This document shows, piece after piece, positions 41,805-50,840 of a DNA stretch of 64,000 nucleotides. The stretch lies in NCBI GenBank assembly GCA_002389905.1, contig DGRE01000027.1, positions 46,664 through 110,663 of the forward strand. The letters run 5' to 3'. The translations under genes were made by a program, and so were the position numbers. Source of the stretch: Hungatella sp. UBA4396 (GTDB lineage: Bacteria > Bacillota > Clostridia > Lachnospirales > Lachnospiraceae). Below the pieces are notes generated by a model. The model saw only the letters and a program-made list of their open reading frames with translations. It searched no databases and was not told where the DNA came from. How positions within the stretch are numbered: the stretch's first letter is position 1; each line of letters begins with the position of its first letter.

Positions 41805-41829
41805 GTGCTGTATTTAAGTGCTGTATTAA
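41805..41829. repeat. 13-bp tandem direct repeat
   Basis: GTGCTGTATTTAA followed directly by GTGCTGTATTAA. It lies ~100 bases ahead of the ROK promoter; possible regulator site, function unknown. Confidence 0.4.
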
Positions 41830-41911
41830 CGTGATATATATAACATATTAACCAAGTAATAACAAACGCCTCTGTTATAATATACAAATATACCTTATTT
41901 CATATAAATAA

Positions 41912-41940
41912 TTGACTATTTTGCACTTATAGATTAATAT
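41912..41940 (+). promoter_or_regulatory. Possible promoter of the ROK regulator gene
   Basis: TTGACT, 17-bp spacer, TAATAT. The -35 is good, the -10 weak. Confidence 0.4.
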
Positions 41941-41949
41941 ATAAACAGA

Positions 41950-41963
41950 GTTAATGAATTAAC
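41950..41963. promoter_or_regulatory. Candidate ROK operator
   Basis: Perfect inverted repeat GTTAAT-GA-ATTAAC, placed just after the promoter and 41 bases before the ROK start. AT-rich palindromes of this kind are common autoregulatory sites for XylR/NagC-type repressors. Confidence 0.45.
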
Positions 41964-42003
41964 ACTGGAATGATTGTTTTAAAGCAGAGGAAGAGGACGG
42001 TCA

Positions 42004-43221
42004 ATGAACATGCGAGACACAATAGGCAGCAACAACAGCGATTTGACTGAGATGAACCGCTCCGCCGTTGTAAAGATATTACAACAGCGAGAGGTCTGTT
42101 CCCGGGCGGATATCGCCAAACAAATGGGCCTCACCCAGGCCTCCATTACAAAAATAGTGGCAGCTCTGATGGAAATGGGAATCGTGTCCGAGGTGGGCAG
42201 CATAAAGGGCAGCGGAAACCGCCGCTCAATCGGGTTGAAGCTGAATGCTGACAGGCACCAGATCATTGGGGTGAAATTTTCAAGGCATATGTTTTCAGTG
42301 GGTGTGTTCGATATTTCGGGAAAAATATACACCCATTCAGAAATAGAATACTCCATTGAACAAGGCCAGAAATCAGTGCTCTCTGCCATGAAAACGCAGA
42401 TACACGATATGCTGGAAAAATATAAAAATGTAGTGGCGATCGGCCTCGCCTTACCTGGTCCGTTTCTGCAGGATGAAGGGCGTATTGCGGTAGTGACCCA
42501 AATGCCCACCTGGCACAACATCAACTTTATTGAGGAATTTAAATACGAGTTTAACAAACCATTTTTCTTCGTACATGATGCCAATGCCGGAGCTCTGGCG
42601 GAATGGTGGTTCGGGGACCATGCCCGGCCCCTGCATACACTGGCCTATTTCCTGGTAGGGGAAGGCGTGGGGTCCGGTATTATCGAACGGGGCAACCTGC
42701 TGCTGGGCGTACAGGGCGCTGCCAGTGAAATCGGACACATCAGCGTGGATGTGAAGGGTCCCCGCTGCGAATGCGGCAACTATGGCTGTCTGGAACTGTA
42801 CTGTTCAGTTCCTGCTATGGTAAAGATGGCCCAGCAGCGCGTGCCGGAGTGCCTTTCCAAAAGCCATCAGCAAAGCTTAGATGCCTGCAATGCCATTTTT
42901 AAAGCAGCCCGTAAGGGCAATGCCAAGGCGCTGGAGGTGGTGCAGGAGGTGGCGGAATACATCGGCTATGGCTGTGTTACCCTGATCAATTCCTATAACC
43001 CCGATATTATTGTCATCGGTGACATTGTATCCCAGGGAGGGGATTTGCTGCTTCCTACCATTCAGGAGGTGGTCAGACAGCGGGTTATCTCTGAGCTAAG
43101 CTCCAGGGTGCAGATTAAAATATCCAGCTTAAAGGTCGATCCCACTCTGTATGGTGCCGCGGCCATAGCCACGGATAAGGTGCTGCAGATGCCCAGTGCA
43201 TTTTTAGCAGTAAAGGGGTAG
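42004..43221 (+). CDS. ROK-family transcriptional regulator (XylR/NagC-like)
   Basis: A 405-residue repressor-type protein. Residues ~15-75 are a winged helix (NRSAVVKILQQREVCSRADI, then MGLTQASITKIVAALMEMGI). The rest is a ROK sugar-binding domain with HDANAGALAEWWFG, GEGVGSGIIERGNLL and the zinc motif CECGNYGCLELY. It stands directly upstream of the mmsAB-chvE genes, so it probably controls them in response to a sugar. AGAGGA precedes the ATG. Confidence 0.9.
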   Translation: MNMRDTIGSNNSDLTEMNRSAVVKILQQREVCSRADIAKQMGLTQASITKIVAALMEMGIVSEVGSIKGSGNRRSIGLKLNADRHQIIGVKFSRHMFSVGVFDISGKIYTHSEIEYSIEQGQKSVLSAMKTQIHDMLEKYKNVVAIGLALPGPFLQDEGRIAVVTQMPTWHNINFIEEFKYEFNKPFFFVHDANAGALAEWWFGDHARPLHTLAYFLVGEGVGSGIIERGNLLLGVQGAASEIGHISVDVKGPRCECGNYGCLELYCSVPAMVKMAQQRVPECLSKSHQQSLDACNAIFKAARKGNAKALEVVQEVAEYIGYGCVTLINSYNPDIIVIGDIVSQGGDLLLPTIQEVVRQRVISELSSRVQIKISSLKVDPTLYGAAAIATDKVLQMPSAFLAVKG

Positions 43222-43253
43222 GAAAAGAGAAGGAACTTATATAGTACAATATT

Positions 43254-43272
43254 TGCCTGCCAAAAGCAGGCA
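43254..43272 (+). other. Hairpin in the mmsA leader
   Basis: TGCCTGC-CAAAA-GCAGGCA, directly upstream of the GGGAGG site of mmsA and downstream of a TATAGT/TACAAT-like -10. It lacks a T-run, so it is not a terminator; it may stabilise or regulate the message. Confidence 0.45.
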
Positions 43273-43288
43273 TAAAGGGAGGTAAGTT

Positions 43289-44857
43289 ATGGAACATCCT
43301 TTAATCCTTCAAATGCAAGGCATTACCAAGGTATTCCCGGGAGTGCGGGCGCTGGATGATGTAACTCTGGAAGTACGCCAGGGCGACATTCACGCAATTT
43401 GCGGTGAAAACGGTGCCGGAAAATCAACCTTGATGAAGGTTTTGTCCGGTGTTTACCCTCACGGTACCTATGAAGGCCGGATTATTTACAGGGACAGTGA
43501 AATGACCTTTAAAAACATCAAGGAATCGGAAAATGCCGGCATCGTAATCATTCACCAGGAACTGACCATGATTCCGGAGCTGTCCATCACGGAAAACATC
43601 TTTATGGGAAACGAGGTGGTAAAACACGGACTGATCGACTGGGACACCTCACGGCACCGCACTGTGGATTTGCTTGCACGGGTCGGGCTGACGGTCAATC
43701 CCGATACCCTGATCAAGCACCTGGGCGTAGGCCAGCAGCAATTGGTGGAAATCGCCAAGGCACTGTCCAAAAATGTCAAGCTGCTGATTCTCGACGAGCC
43801 CACTTCTGCGCTCAACGAGGCCGATTCCGCAAACCTGCTGGATCTCATGCGGGACTTAAAGAAACGGGACATCACGTGTATTATGATTTCCCACAAGCTC
43901 AATGAGATTGCAGCAGTATCTGACGCTGTCACCGTAATCCGTGACGGCCGCACCGTCGACACCTATGCCGTGGAAGCAGGGCGGGTGGACGAAAACCGCA
44001 TCATTCGCTCCATGGTGGGACGCTCCATCGAAAACCGGTATCCCGACCACGAATCCAACCCGGGAGATGTCATTTTTGAGGTGTCGGACTGGCGGGTTGA
44101 GGACCCCCATATTCCGGGACGGCTGGTGTGCAAGAACTCCAGCTTCTATGTAAGAGCCGGTGAAATCGTGGGCTTTGCAGGTCTTATGGGTGCGGGAAGA
44201 ACAGAGCTCATGCGGTCCATCTTCGGACGCAACTATGGTATCCACCTTGGCGGAACCATTAAAATCAGAGGAAAACAGGTTCGCATCACCTCTGTTGCCT
44301 CCGCCATTAAACATGGCATTGCCTATGTGCCTGAAGACAGGAAGACCCTGGGACTCAATCTGATCGACTCTATCCGCATGACTATTGTGTCGGCAAACTT
44401 AAAGGCAATTAAGCGGGGAGGCCTGCTGGACCCGGATAAGGAGTTCCAGGCTGCCGAAAAGTACCGCCAGTCCTTAAGAATCAAGGCCCACAGCGCCGGC
44501 ATCGGCGTGAACACCCTGTCCGGAGGAAATCAGCAAAAGGTTGTTCTGGCCAAGTGGATGTTTACGGAGCCGGACGTCCTGATTCTCGACGAGCCTACCC
44601 GCGGAATTGACGTGGGCGCCAAATATGAGATTTACCGCCTGATCCATGAACTTGCGGATCAGGGAAAAGCGGTGGTTATGGTTTCCTCAGAGCTTCCGGA
44701 GCTGCTGGGTATGGCAGACAGGATATACACCATTTTCGAGGGAAGCATAACAGGCGAGGTAGAGCGCAGCGAGGCCGATCAAGTAAGGCTCATGAGAATG
44801 ATGACAGATACCTCTGCGTCAGAATCTGAATCAGGAAAGGACGGAAATGCATCATGA
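43289..44857 (+). CDS. mmsA: Multiple-monosaccharide ABC transporter ATP-binding protein (MmsA/GguA)
   Basis: A 522-residue protein with two ABC domains. The first has an intact Walker A (CGENGAGKSTLMKVLSG), LGVGQQQLVEIAKAL and LLILDEPTSAL. The second has a degenerate Walker A (GLMGAGRTELM), as usual for sugar importers of the RbsA/XylG/GguA type, and NTLSGGNQQKVVLAKWM. It is joined by a 4-base overlap to the permease gene. Together with mmsB and chvE it imports monosaccharides. Confidence 0.93.
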   Translation: MEHPLILQMQGITKVFPGVRALDDVTLEVRQGDIHAICGENGAGKSTLMKVLSGVYPHGTYEGRIIYRDSEMTFKNIKESENAGIVIIHQELTMIPELSITENIFMGNEVVKHGLIDWDTSRHRTVDLLARVGLTVNPDTLIKHLGVGQQQLVEIAKALSKNVKLLILDEPTSALNEADSANLLDLMRDLKKRDITCIMISHKLNEIAAVSDAVTVIRDGRTVDTYAVEAGRVDENRIIRSMVGRSIENRYPDHESNPGDVIFEVSDWRVEDPHIPGRLVCKNSSFYVRAGEIVGFAGLMGAGRTELMRSIFGRNYGIHLGGTIKIRGKQVRITSVASAIKHGIAYVPEDRKTLGLNLIDSIRMTIVSANLKAIKRGGLLDPDKEFQAAEKYRQSLRIKAHSAGIGVNTLSGGNQQKVVLAKWMFTEPDVLILDEPTRGIDVGAKYEIYRLIHELADQGKAVVMVSSELPELLGMADRIYTIFEGSITGEVERSEADQVRLMRMMTDTSASESESGKDGNAS

Positions 44858-46104
44858 AATATATCAAACAAGTATTAGGCGGTGAACTTCGTCAGTATAC
44901 CATGGTGATCGCCCTGGCGGCGCTTATCATCATCTTCAATATCACTTCAGGCGGAAGAATGGTTACTTCTTCTAACTTCCAGAACCTGCTGTCCGGAAAC
45001 GCCTATGTATTGGTGCTGGCTATCGGAATGCTGATGGTTATTGTCATCGGACAGATTGATTTATCCGTCGGTTCTGTAGCAGGTTTCTCCGGAATGGTTA
45101 TGGCTTTAGTAGCCAGAGACTTAAACTTCCCGTGGTGGCTCGCAGTCCTTGTCAGCCTTGCAATCGGCGTTGCAGCCGGAGCATGGCAGGGGTTCTGGCT
45201 GTCTAAGCTGGGTATCCCCGGCTTTATCACCACATTGGGCGGCATGATGATCTTCCGTGGAGGTGTCATCTGGATATCAAAATCCATTTCAGTGCCCGCA
45301 CCACCGGAGCTTAAATGGTTCGGTGCCGGATACCTGCCGGAATGGGGTCCTGCATTTACCGGAATGAACAATTCCACGCTGCTGATGGGAATCATCGCAA
45401 TCGCTGCTCTCGCATACGTACAGCTTCGGCGGCACACCCGTTCCGCCAATCTCACCGGGACAAAAGAGCCTCTTTGGCCGGTTGCGGTAAGGATTGGCCT
45501 GGGCGGAGGTATTATTGGCTATTTTACCTGGCTGTTCGGCACCGGACGCCCCGGAACATCATTCCCTGTTCCAGGTCTGATTCTGGTCATTTTAGTCATC
45601 ATATACCACACCATCACCCAGCGCACTCAGTTCGGCCGCCACATCTACGCAGTGGGAGGCAACAAGAGCGCAGCCGCTCTCTCAGGTGTCAATGTTCAGA
45701 GAACCTATTTTCTCACCATGCTGAACATGTCATTTCTCGCAGCTTTGGCAGGAATCATGTTCGTGGGACGTTCCACGGCTGCCGGCCCTTCTGACGGTAC
45801 CGGCTGGGAGCTGGATGCCATTGCATCGGTATTTATTGGTGGTGCAGCCGTTTCAGGCGGTATCGGTACGGTTCTCAACACCATGGTAGGCGGTATGGTT
45901 ATGGCTGTTCTCAACTCCGGACTCATGCTCATGGGTGTTGGAGCCGACCGCACCCAGGTTATTAAAGGCTTTGTATTATTGGCCGCTGTTGCTTTTGATG
46001 TTTACAACAAAGCACATGGCCGCCGTTCCATCATAGGAACGCTGTTTCCTGAAAAGGAAATTAAACCCAAGGAAGGTAAGCCGACCGGCAGTGATTCGCA
46101 ATAA
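44854..46104 (+). CDS. mmsB: Multiple-monosaccharide ABC transporter permease (MmsB/GguB)
   Basis: A 416-residue permease of the BPD-transp-2 family with about ten membrane segments. IGQIDLSVGSVAGFSGMV and the family motif AVGGNKSAAALSGVNVQRT are present; a GTAVSGGIGT-like segment (GGAAVSGGIGTVLNTMVGG) is near the end. It is longer than RbsC-type permeases and matches the GguB/XylH length class. Overlaps mmsA by 4 bases. Confidence 0.92.
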   Translation: MKYIKQVLGGELRQYTMVIALAALIIIFNITSGGRMVTSSNFQNLLSGNAYVLVLAIGMLMVIVIGQIDLSVGSVAGFSGMVMALVARDLNFPWWLAVLVSLAIGVAAGAWQGFWLSKLGIPGFITTLGGMMIFRGGVIWISKSISVPAPPELKWFGAGYLPEWGPAFTGMNNSTLLMGIIAIAALAYVQLRRHTRSANLTGTKEPLWPVAVRIGLGGGIIGYFTWLFGTGRPGTSFPVPGLILVILVIIYHTITQRTQFGRHIYAVGGNKSAAALSGVNVQRTYFLTMLNMSFLAALAGIMFVGRSTAAGPSDGTGWELDAIASVFIGGAAVSGGIGTVLNTMVGGMVMAVLNSGLMLMGVGADRTQVIKGFVLLAAVAFDVYNKAHGRRSIIGTLFPEKEIKPKEGKPTGSDSQ

Positions 46105-46156
46105 ACTGCATGGTTGGGCCTTATATAGTCGAATGACTTTAAAAAGGAGGTTATTT

Positions 46157-47314
46157 ATGAAAATGAAGAAACGATTATCTCTGCTTATGGCGGCAACATT
46201 GGTTGCGACAGCAGCGATGACGGGCTGCGGCGGCGGACGCCAGGCAGCACCGGAGACCACAACAGCAGCTCCTGCACAGGAGACAAAGGCTGAGGAGACA
46301 AAAGCCGAAGAAACAAAAGCTGCAGAAGCAGCCACTGGCTTTGAGGCCGGTGCAACCATCGGTGTTTCCCTTCCATGGCTGGGCACCCAGAACTGGAAAG
46401 AAGCTGACGAAATGTTCAAGACCCAGTTGGAAGCCGCTGGCTTTAAGGCAATCGTACAGGCCGCTGACAACAAAGTTCCCCAGCAGCAGCAGCAGATTGA
46501 GTCCATGATCCAAAATGGAGCTAAAGTTATTGTTGTTGGTCCTGTTGACGGTTCACAGCTTGGATCAGTTTTAGAAGAAGCTGCAGCCGCAGGAATTACC
46601 GTTATCGGATATGATCGTCTCCTTGAGAACACCACCGGTGTGGAAGGCGTGGTACAGTTCGGAAGTATCAAGACCGGAGAATTACAGGGACAGGCGCTTC
46701 TTGACGGATTGGCAAAAGAAAAAGGCGAAGGCCCTTACAATATCGAGTTATTCGGCGGCGGCCCTGCTGACCCCAACGCTCCTAACTTCTTCAAAGGCGC
46801 TATGTCAGTACTTCAGCCAAAGATTGATGACGGCACACTTGTAGTCGTATCAGGACAGACTGATTTCACCCAGTGCGCAACCCTTGACTGGGATAACTCC
46901 AAGGCACAGGCCCGTATGGATTCCCTGCTCTCCGGTTTCTACGCAGACAAGGAAATTCATGGTGTTCTGTCTCCTAACGACGGAATTGCCCGCGCTATTA
47001 TCACTGCATCTGAGCAGGCCGGCCAGAAGATTCCTGTTGTTTCAGGTCTTGACGCTGAAAATGAGTCTGTTGAATGGATTTGGTCCGGCAGACAGTATTC
47101 AACAGTAGCGAAACCAACCGATGTTCTTGTAGGCAAAACAGTTGAGATTATCAAGTCTCTTCAGGAAGGCAAGGGTATGCCCGCTCCTGATACTAATGTA
47201 AACAATGGCAAGAAGGATGTTGGCGTTTATGAGCTTCCTCCGCTTGTAGTTACAAAAGACAATGCCAAAGAAGCATTTGCAAACGATCCTGGCCGTCTTG
47301 ACCTTCTGAAGTAA
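46157..47314 (+). CDS. chvE: Multiple-monosaccharide-binding lipoprotein (ChvE-like)
   Basis: A 385-residue lipoprotein. The start at 46157 has AAGGAGG 6 bases upstream. The signal ends AAMTGCGGG (lipobox), then an Ala/Glu/Thr/Lys linker. The periplasmic-binding domain reads VSLPWLGTQNWKEAD, VIGYDRLLENT, NIELFGGGPADPNAPNF and PVVSGLDAENESV, which align by eye with Agrobacterium ChvE (IELFGGSPDDNNA, VVSGQDAE). This supports recognition of several aldoses such as galactose, arabinose or glucose. Ends before a strong terminator. Confidence 0.93.
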   Translation: MKMKKRLSLLMAATLVATAAMTGCGGGRQAAPETTTAAPAQETKAEETKAEETKAAEAATGFEAGATIGVSLPWLGTQNWKEADEMFKTQLEAAGFKAIVQAADNKVPQQQQQIESMIQNGAKVIVVGPVDGSQLGSVLEEAAAAGITVIGYDRLLENTTGVEGVVQFGSIKTGELQGQALLDGLAKEKGEGPYNIELFGGGPADPNAPNFFKGAMSVLQPKIDDGTLVVVSGQTDFTQCATLDWDNSKAQARMDSLLSGFYADKEIHGVLSPNDGIARAIITASEQAGQKIPVVSGLDAENESVEWIWSGRQYSTVAKPTDVLVGKTVEIIKSLQEGKGMPAPDTNVNNGKKDVGVYELPPLVVTKDNAKEAFANDPGRLDLLK

Positions 47315-47340
47315 TCAATTGATAAAAACTTTATAAAAAG

Positions 47341-47371
47341 CGGCAGAGGAATGCATCCTCTGCCGTTTTTT
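47341..47371 (+). terminator. Bidirectional terminator between chvE and the CHASE-GGDEF gene
   Basis: Perfect 10-bp stem CGGCAGAGGA / TCCTCTGCCG with six T residues; the A-run upstream gives GCTTTTTA on the minus strand. Confidence 0.92.
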
Positions 47372-47373
47372 GC

Positions 47374-48720
47374 TTATGGGGTATGGGACCGCCTTTTTGA
47401 TTTTTCCAGGTACATCAGCTTATCCGCCCTATGAAGAAGGATATCAAGGTCATCGCCGTGTTCCGGAAATACGGCGCAGCCAATGCTTGGTGATACTTTA
47501 ATGGGATAACCGGAAACATGAAACTCCTGTTCAAAACGATTGAGAAGCTGTTCCTTGGCGTACAGAAGGCTTTCCATATTTTCAATTTCCGGCAGTATCA
47601 GCAGGAATTCGTCTCCGCCCAAGCGAAAGGCCATCTCATCTGCCCCGGTGCTGGCTTTTAATATACGGGCTGTTTCAACAAGCACCATATCTCCCACGCT
47701 GTGTCCATAGGTATCATTGATTTTCTTAAAATAATCCAGATCAAGCAGCAGGATTCCCACTTTGCATTCTTTTCGTTTTGCCGCGGCGAAAACATTGGCT
47801 TGATAGCTGTTCAGAAAGTGACGGTTGAACAGGCCTGTCAAGGAATCATAAATTGACATGGTGATGATCTTATTGTTGGATCTTATATATTTAAACACTA
47901 AAAGACCTGTAAAAGCACAGAAGCAAACGGAAAAAATAAGCAGCAGCACAAATAAGGGCAGATTGTCCTCCCAGCCGTTTGACGAACTGACGGTAATGCT
48001 CCAGTTGATGAAGTCCGGGTCCACGGCAAATTCCAGCTTGGAATTTACATCAGAATCAATCACGCCAAAAAATGGAGTGATTTTATTCTCCTGATTATAA
48101 ATTGCAATATTCAGCCCTGAACTTACGGCATAGGACTTAATCTCCTCGAGGATTTTATCATACTCCAGCACAATCGCAATTTGCCCCCAATATTCCTTGT
48201 TTTCCATAATAATAGGAAGCCTGACGATGAAAGCTCTCCCGCCTTGCACCAGGTTTACCGGGCCCTGCAAAATCGGTTTCAGCTCACGTTTCACTTTCAT
48301 CACAAGATCCTGCTGCCCTGTCACCCTGGATAAATCCACGCCGATTGCCGCAGAATTGGACTCCTGGGGATAATTCCATATAATAGTCGTATCCCTGAGA
48401 ACACCCACATTGCGGATGTATTCTGAGTTAGTTGAGAGAAGCTCGTCCATATAACGGTAGGTGATCTCCGCGTCTAAATCAGGCTGAAGCTTGATATAAG
48501 CCTCGTAACCCTGAAGCAGTGTGACATTGGAGTAAATCAGCCGCTGGACCCTGCTTTCAAACACCATATACCGGTCTGTTGTTTCCAGAACGGCTCTCTG
48601 CCTGACATTATTGTGCAGCATCAGAATAAAAGACAGACAGACGGAAAAAAGGGCAATTGCCGCAGCCAGGGATACGTACAGCGGATTTGCTTTTTGAGGA
48701 AAAGGTTGATTTTTTCTCAT
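47374..48720 (-). CDS. CHASE-domain diguanylate cyclase
   Basis: A 448-residue membrane protein: one N-terminal membrane segment (YVSLAAAIALFSVCLSFILM), an extracytoplasmic CHASE domain (AYIKLQPDLDAE, NVGVLRDTTIIWNYPQESN), a second membrane segment (LFVLLLIFSVCFCAFTGLLV) and a GGDEF domain with RLGGDEFLLILPE. It makes cyclic di-GMP in response to an external ligand. Starts at 48720 or 48747 are both possible; neither has a close ribosome site (AGAAGGA lies 14 bases before 48720). It is convergent with the sugar transporter genes. Confidence 0.88.
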   Translation of the reverse strand: MRKNQPFPQKANPLYVSLAAAIALFSVCLSFILMLHNNVRQRAVLETTDRYMVFESRVQRLIYSNVTLLQGYEAYIKLQPDLDAEITYRYMDELLSTNSEYIRNVGVLRDTTIIWNYPQESNSAAIGVDLSRVTGQQDLVMKVKRELKPILQGPVNLVQGGRAFIVRLPIIMENKEYWGQIAIVLEYDKILEEIKSYAVSSGLNIAIYNQENKITPFFGVIDSDVNSKLEFAVDPDFINWSITVSSSNGWEDNLPLFVLLLIFSVCFCAFTGLLVFKYIRSNNKIITMSIYDSLTGLFNRHFLNSYQANVFAAAKRKECKVGILLLDLDYFKKINDTYGHSVGDMVLVETARILKASTGADEMAFRLGGDEFLLILPEIENMESLLYAKEQLLNRFEQEFHVSGYPIKVSPSIGCAVFPEHGDDLDILLHRADKLMYLEKSKRRSHTP

Positions 48721-48894
48721 ATTAGTTTCGTAAATCCTTCTTTTCATCTGCTTTGCAAATGAAATGCAAAGCAAGTGTATTTTTGATATTATAGCAAAGC
48801 TGAGCGGTTTATACAAGGCGTTTCAGCCTATCTGCTATTCCTCCGGCATCTGATCATTTTCGGGATTGTTTCCATCATGTTGGGATTGGCATAG

Positions 48895-48920
48895 AAAAAG
48901 CCCCGGTAAATGCCGGAGCC
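48895..48920 (-). terminator. Terminator after the purine permease gene
   Basis: Minus-strand stem GGCTCCGG / CCGGGGCT followed by TTTTTC. A second hairpin CTTCAGG / CCTGAAG lies at 48939-48960. Confidence 0.75.
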
Positions 48921-48971
48921 TTTTCTATATTCCGAGAACTTCAGGACAAGAAGCCTGAAGATATTACAGAT

Positions 48972-50396
48972 CTATCCAAGTGTCATAAATGTATATCTGA
49001 TAATAAATACAATTGATACGATCAACGTTAATGGCTTCACTTCTGCAAACTTTTTGCCGCCGATCTTCATCAGACAGAATGTGATAAGTCCAAGTGCAAC
49101 GCCATTTGCGATTGAGTAGGTAAACGGCATGAAGACAATGGTACAGAATGCAGGAAGCGCTTCAGACATTTCGCTGAAATCAACATCCTTTATATTGCCT
49201 AACATTAAAATTCCTACGAAGATCAATGCCGGAGCTGTGGCTGCTGCCGGAACCAGACCAACCACAGGTGCAAAGATAATTGCGCCCAGGAACAATAATG
49301 ATGTCACAAGGCTGGTCATTCCTGTTCTTCCGCCTTCTGCAATACCTGCGCTGGATTCTACAACTGTGGTAACTGTAGAAGTACCAACCATAGCGCCTGC
49401 TGCTGTTGAAATAGCATCTGACATCAGAGCTTCTTTCATGCGGATAACTTCGCCGTTCTCATCGATCATACCTGACTGTTTTGCTGCTCCCAGCAAGGTT
49501 CCGATGGAGTCAAACATATTTACAAGTGAAAAGCTGATAACCAGCATAGTAACGGTGAAAATTGTATTCAGCATGTTTCCGCCCTGGAACAGGCCGGCAA
49601 AATCCATTTTCATGAAAGATACTTCTGCAAAATCAGAAAATTTCGTTCCAATGTCCAGGCTGAAGTTTGATAAATGAGTTACACCCATGGGAATTCCCAC
49701 GATAGTTGCTACCACAATACCGATCAGGATAGAACCTTTCACCTTTTTTACATGAAGGAGGCCCATGGTGATCAAACCGATTAATGCTACTACTGCGCCC
49801 ATGATCAGACTCATATCTGCTTCCGGATTTCTCCACTGGGCAAAGTCTACCATGCTGACAAGTGTAGCAGGGTTTCCAACAACCAGACCGGCATTTTTAA
49901 GACCAATGATAGTGATAAATAAACCAATACCAGGTGTTATGGCCGTCTTTACAGCATCTGGAATGGAACGGATAATCGCCTCTCTCAAACCAACAGCTGT
50001 GATAACAATAAAGAAAATTCCTGACATGAATACGATAACCAACGCCTGTCCATAAGTATAGCCCATTCCCAGCACAACTGTATATGCAAAGAATGCATTG
50101 AGTCCCATACCCGGTGCCTGAGCAAATGGAACCTTAGCGTATACTGCACATAGAAAGGTTCCGATAAATGCGCCAATACATGTACCGATAAATACGCCGT
50201 TGGCTACCTTTCCTGCCATTACGGTATCTCCCATAATCATATATGGATCTGCAAGAATCTGCGGATTCAATATCAAAATGTAAGCAATCGTAATGAATGT
50301 AGTCAGTCCTGCAAGGACCTCTGTTCTGATAGTAGATTTACTGTTTGTAATGCCAAAATACTTATCCAAAAAATTTGTTTTGCTTTCTGTGTTCAT
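48972..50396 (-). CDS. NCS2 family guanine/hypoxanthine (or adenine) permease
   Basis: A 474-residue permease of the AzgA/PbuG branch with about 12 membrane segments. FLDKYFGITNSKSTIRTEVL, FAQAPGMGLNAFFAY, VKTAITPGIGLFITIIGLKN and SFSLVNMFDSIGTL are family hallmarks. GGAGGATTACA precedes the ATG. The guanine-type riboswitch in its leader makes guanine or hypoxanthine the likely substrates. Confidence 0.93.
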   Translation of the reverse strand: MNTESKTNFLDKYFGITNSKSTIRTEVLAGLTTFITIAYILILNPQILADPYMIMGDTVMAGKVANGVFIGTCIGAFIGTFLCAVYAKVPFAQAPGMGLNAFFAYTVVLGMGYTYGQALVIVFMSGIFFIVITAVGLREAIIRSIPDAVKTAITPGIGLFITIIGLKNAGLVVGNPATLVSMVDFAQWRNPEADMSLIMGAVVALIGLITMGLLHVKKVKGSILIGIVVATIVGIPMGVTHLSNFSLDIGTKFSDFAEVSFMKMDFAGLFQGGNMLNTIFTVTMLVISFSLVNMFDSIGTLLGAAKQSGMIDENGEVIRMKEALMSDAISTAAGAMVGTSTVTTVVESSAGIAEGGRTGMTSLVTSLLFLGAIIFAPVVGLVPAAATAPALIFVGILMLGNIKDVDFSEMSEALPAFCTIVFMPFTYSIANGVALGLITFCLMKIGGKKFAEVKPLTLIVSIVFIIRYTFMTLG

Positions 50397-50528
50397 TGTA
50401 ATCCTCCGTTATTTCGTAATATACTACATTATCCCTATTCTTTCCCACCCTTATAACGTGAATACTGTACTCCCCTCCTTACTCCTTATTTTATTACACA
50501 AAACCTGATTTTCCCACTTTTGCGCAAC

Positions 50529-50584
50529 AAAAAAAGAGCTGGCAAAAGACCTGTCACTGAGACAAATCTATGTAGTCAACTCTT
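50529..50584 (-). terminator. Riboswitch-linked terminator ahead of the purine permease
   Basis: Minus-strand AAGAGTTG / CAGCTCTT closes around an inner hairpin AGATTTGTC / GACAGGTCT, followed by seven T residues. The outer 5' arm is the 3' strand of aptamer helix P3, so terminator and folded aptamer exclude each other. Confidence 0.65.
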
Positions 50585-50630
50585 ACGGTAGTTGGTAGAA
50601 ACTCTGGGCCAATCCCCAGGATATACATAA
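50568..50630 (-). promoter_or_regulatory. Purine riboswitch aptamer, guanine-type
   Basis: On the minus strand: P1 TTATGT/ACATAG, P2 CTGGG/CCCAG with loop GATTGG, the core AGTTTCTACC, P3 CAACT/AGTTG with loop ACCGTAAG, and GACTAC with C at the ligand-pairing position (equivalent to C74 of xpt, hence guanine or hypoxanthine). J1/2 (ATATC) and L2 each look one base shorter than the classic form. It controls the purine permease gene. A TATAAT -10 lies upstream near 50665. Confidence 0.88.
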
Positions 50631-50784
50631 TGGAAATAACAATATTTAATTGGCTCTATTATTATATACTCTAGTAAATTTTAATTCCATTTGTATTTTT
50701 ATTAAATTTTCGGTAGGATTTTTGGTACATTTTGATAATAAAATCGTTTTATAACGGGATTATTTTATATAACTATCCAAAAAT

Positions 50785-50830
50785 GAAAAGCACTGGAATT
50801 TCTGCCTCACACGGCTGAAATCCCAATGCT
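50785..50830 (-). terminator. Terminator after the triple RidA gene
   Basis: Minus-strand 14-bp stem AGCATTGGGATTTC / GAAATTCCAGTGCT (two G-U pairs) followed by TTTCATTTTT, 11 bases past the stop. Confidence 0.82.
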
Positions 50831-50840
50831 CTTATCTGTA

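Larger units (their letters stand above)
41642..42003. other. Intergenic stretch between the zinc operon and the ROK regulator
   Basis: Holds the terminator at 41716-41751, a 13-bp tandem repeat at 41805-41829, a promoter at 41912-41940 and an inverted repeat at 41950-41963. It is AT-rich with no coding signal. A lone TGCAAATG half-site follows the terminator. Confidence 0.6.

Noticed and set aside
46157..47314. Calling the binding protein XylF or ribose-specific
   Set aside because: The sequence motifs look more like ChvE, and the ATPase/permease lengths fit the GguAB/Mms group.
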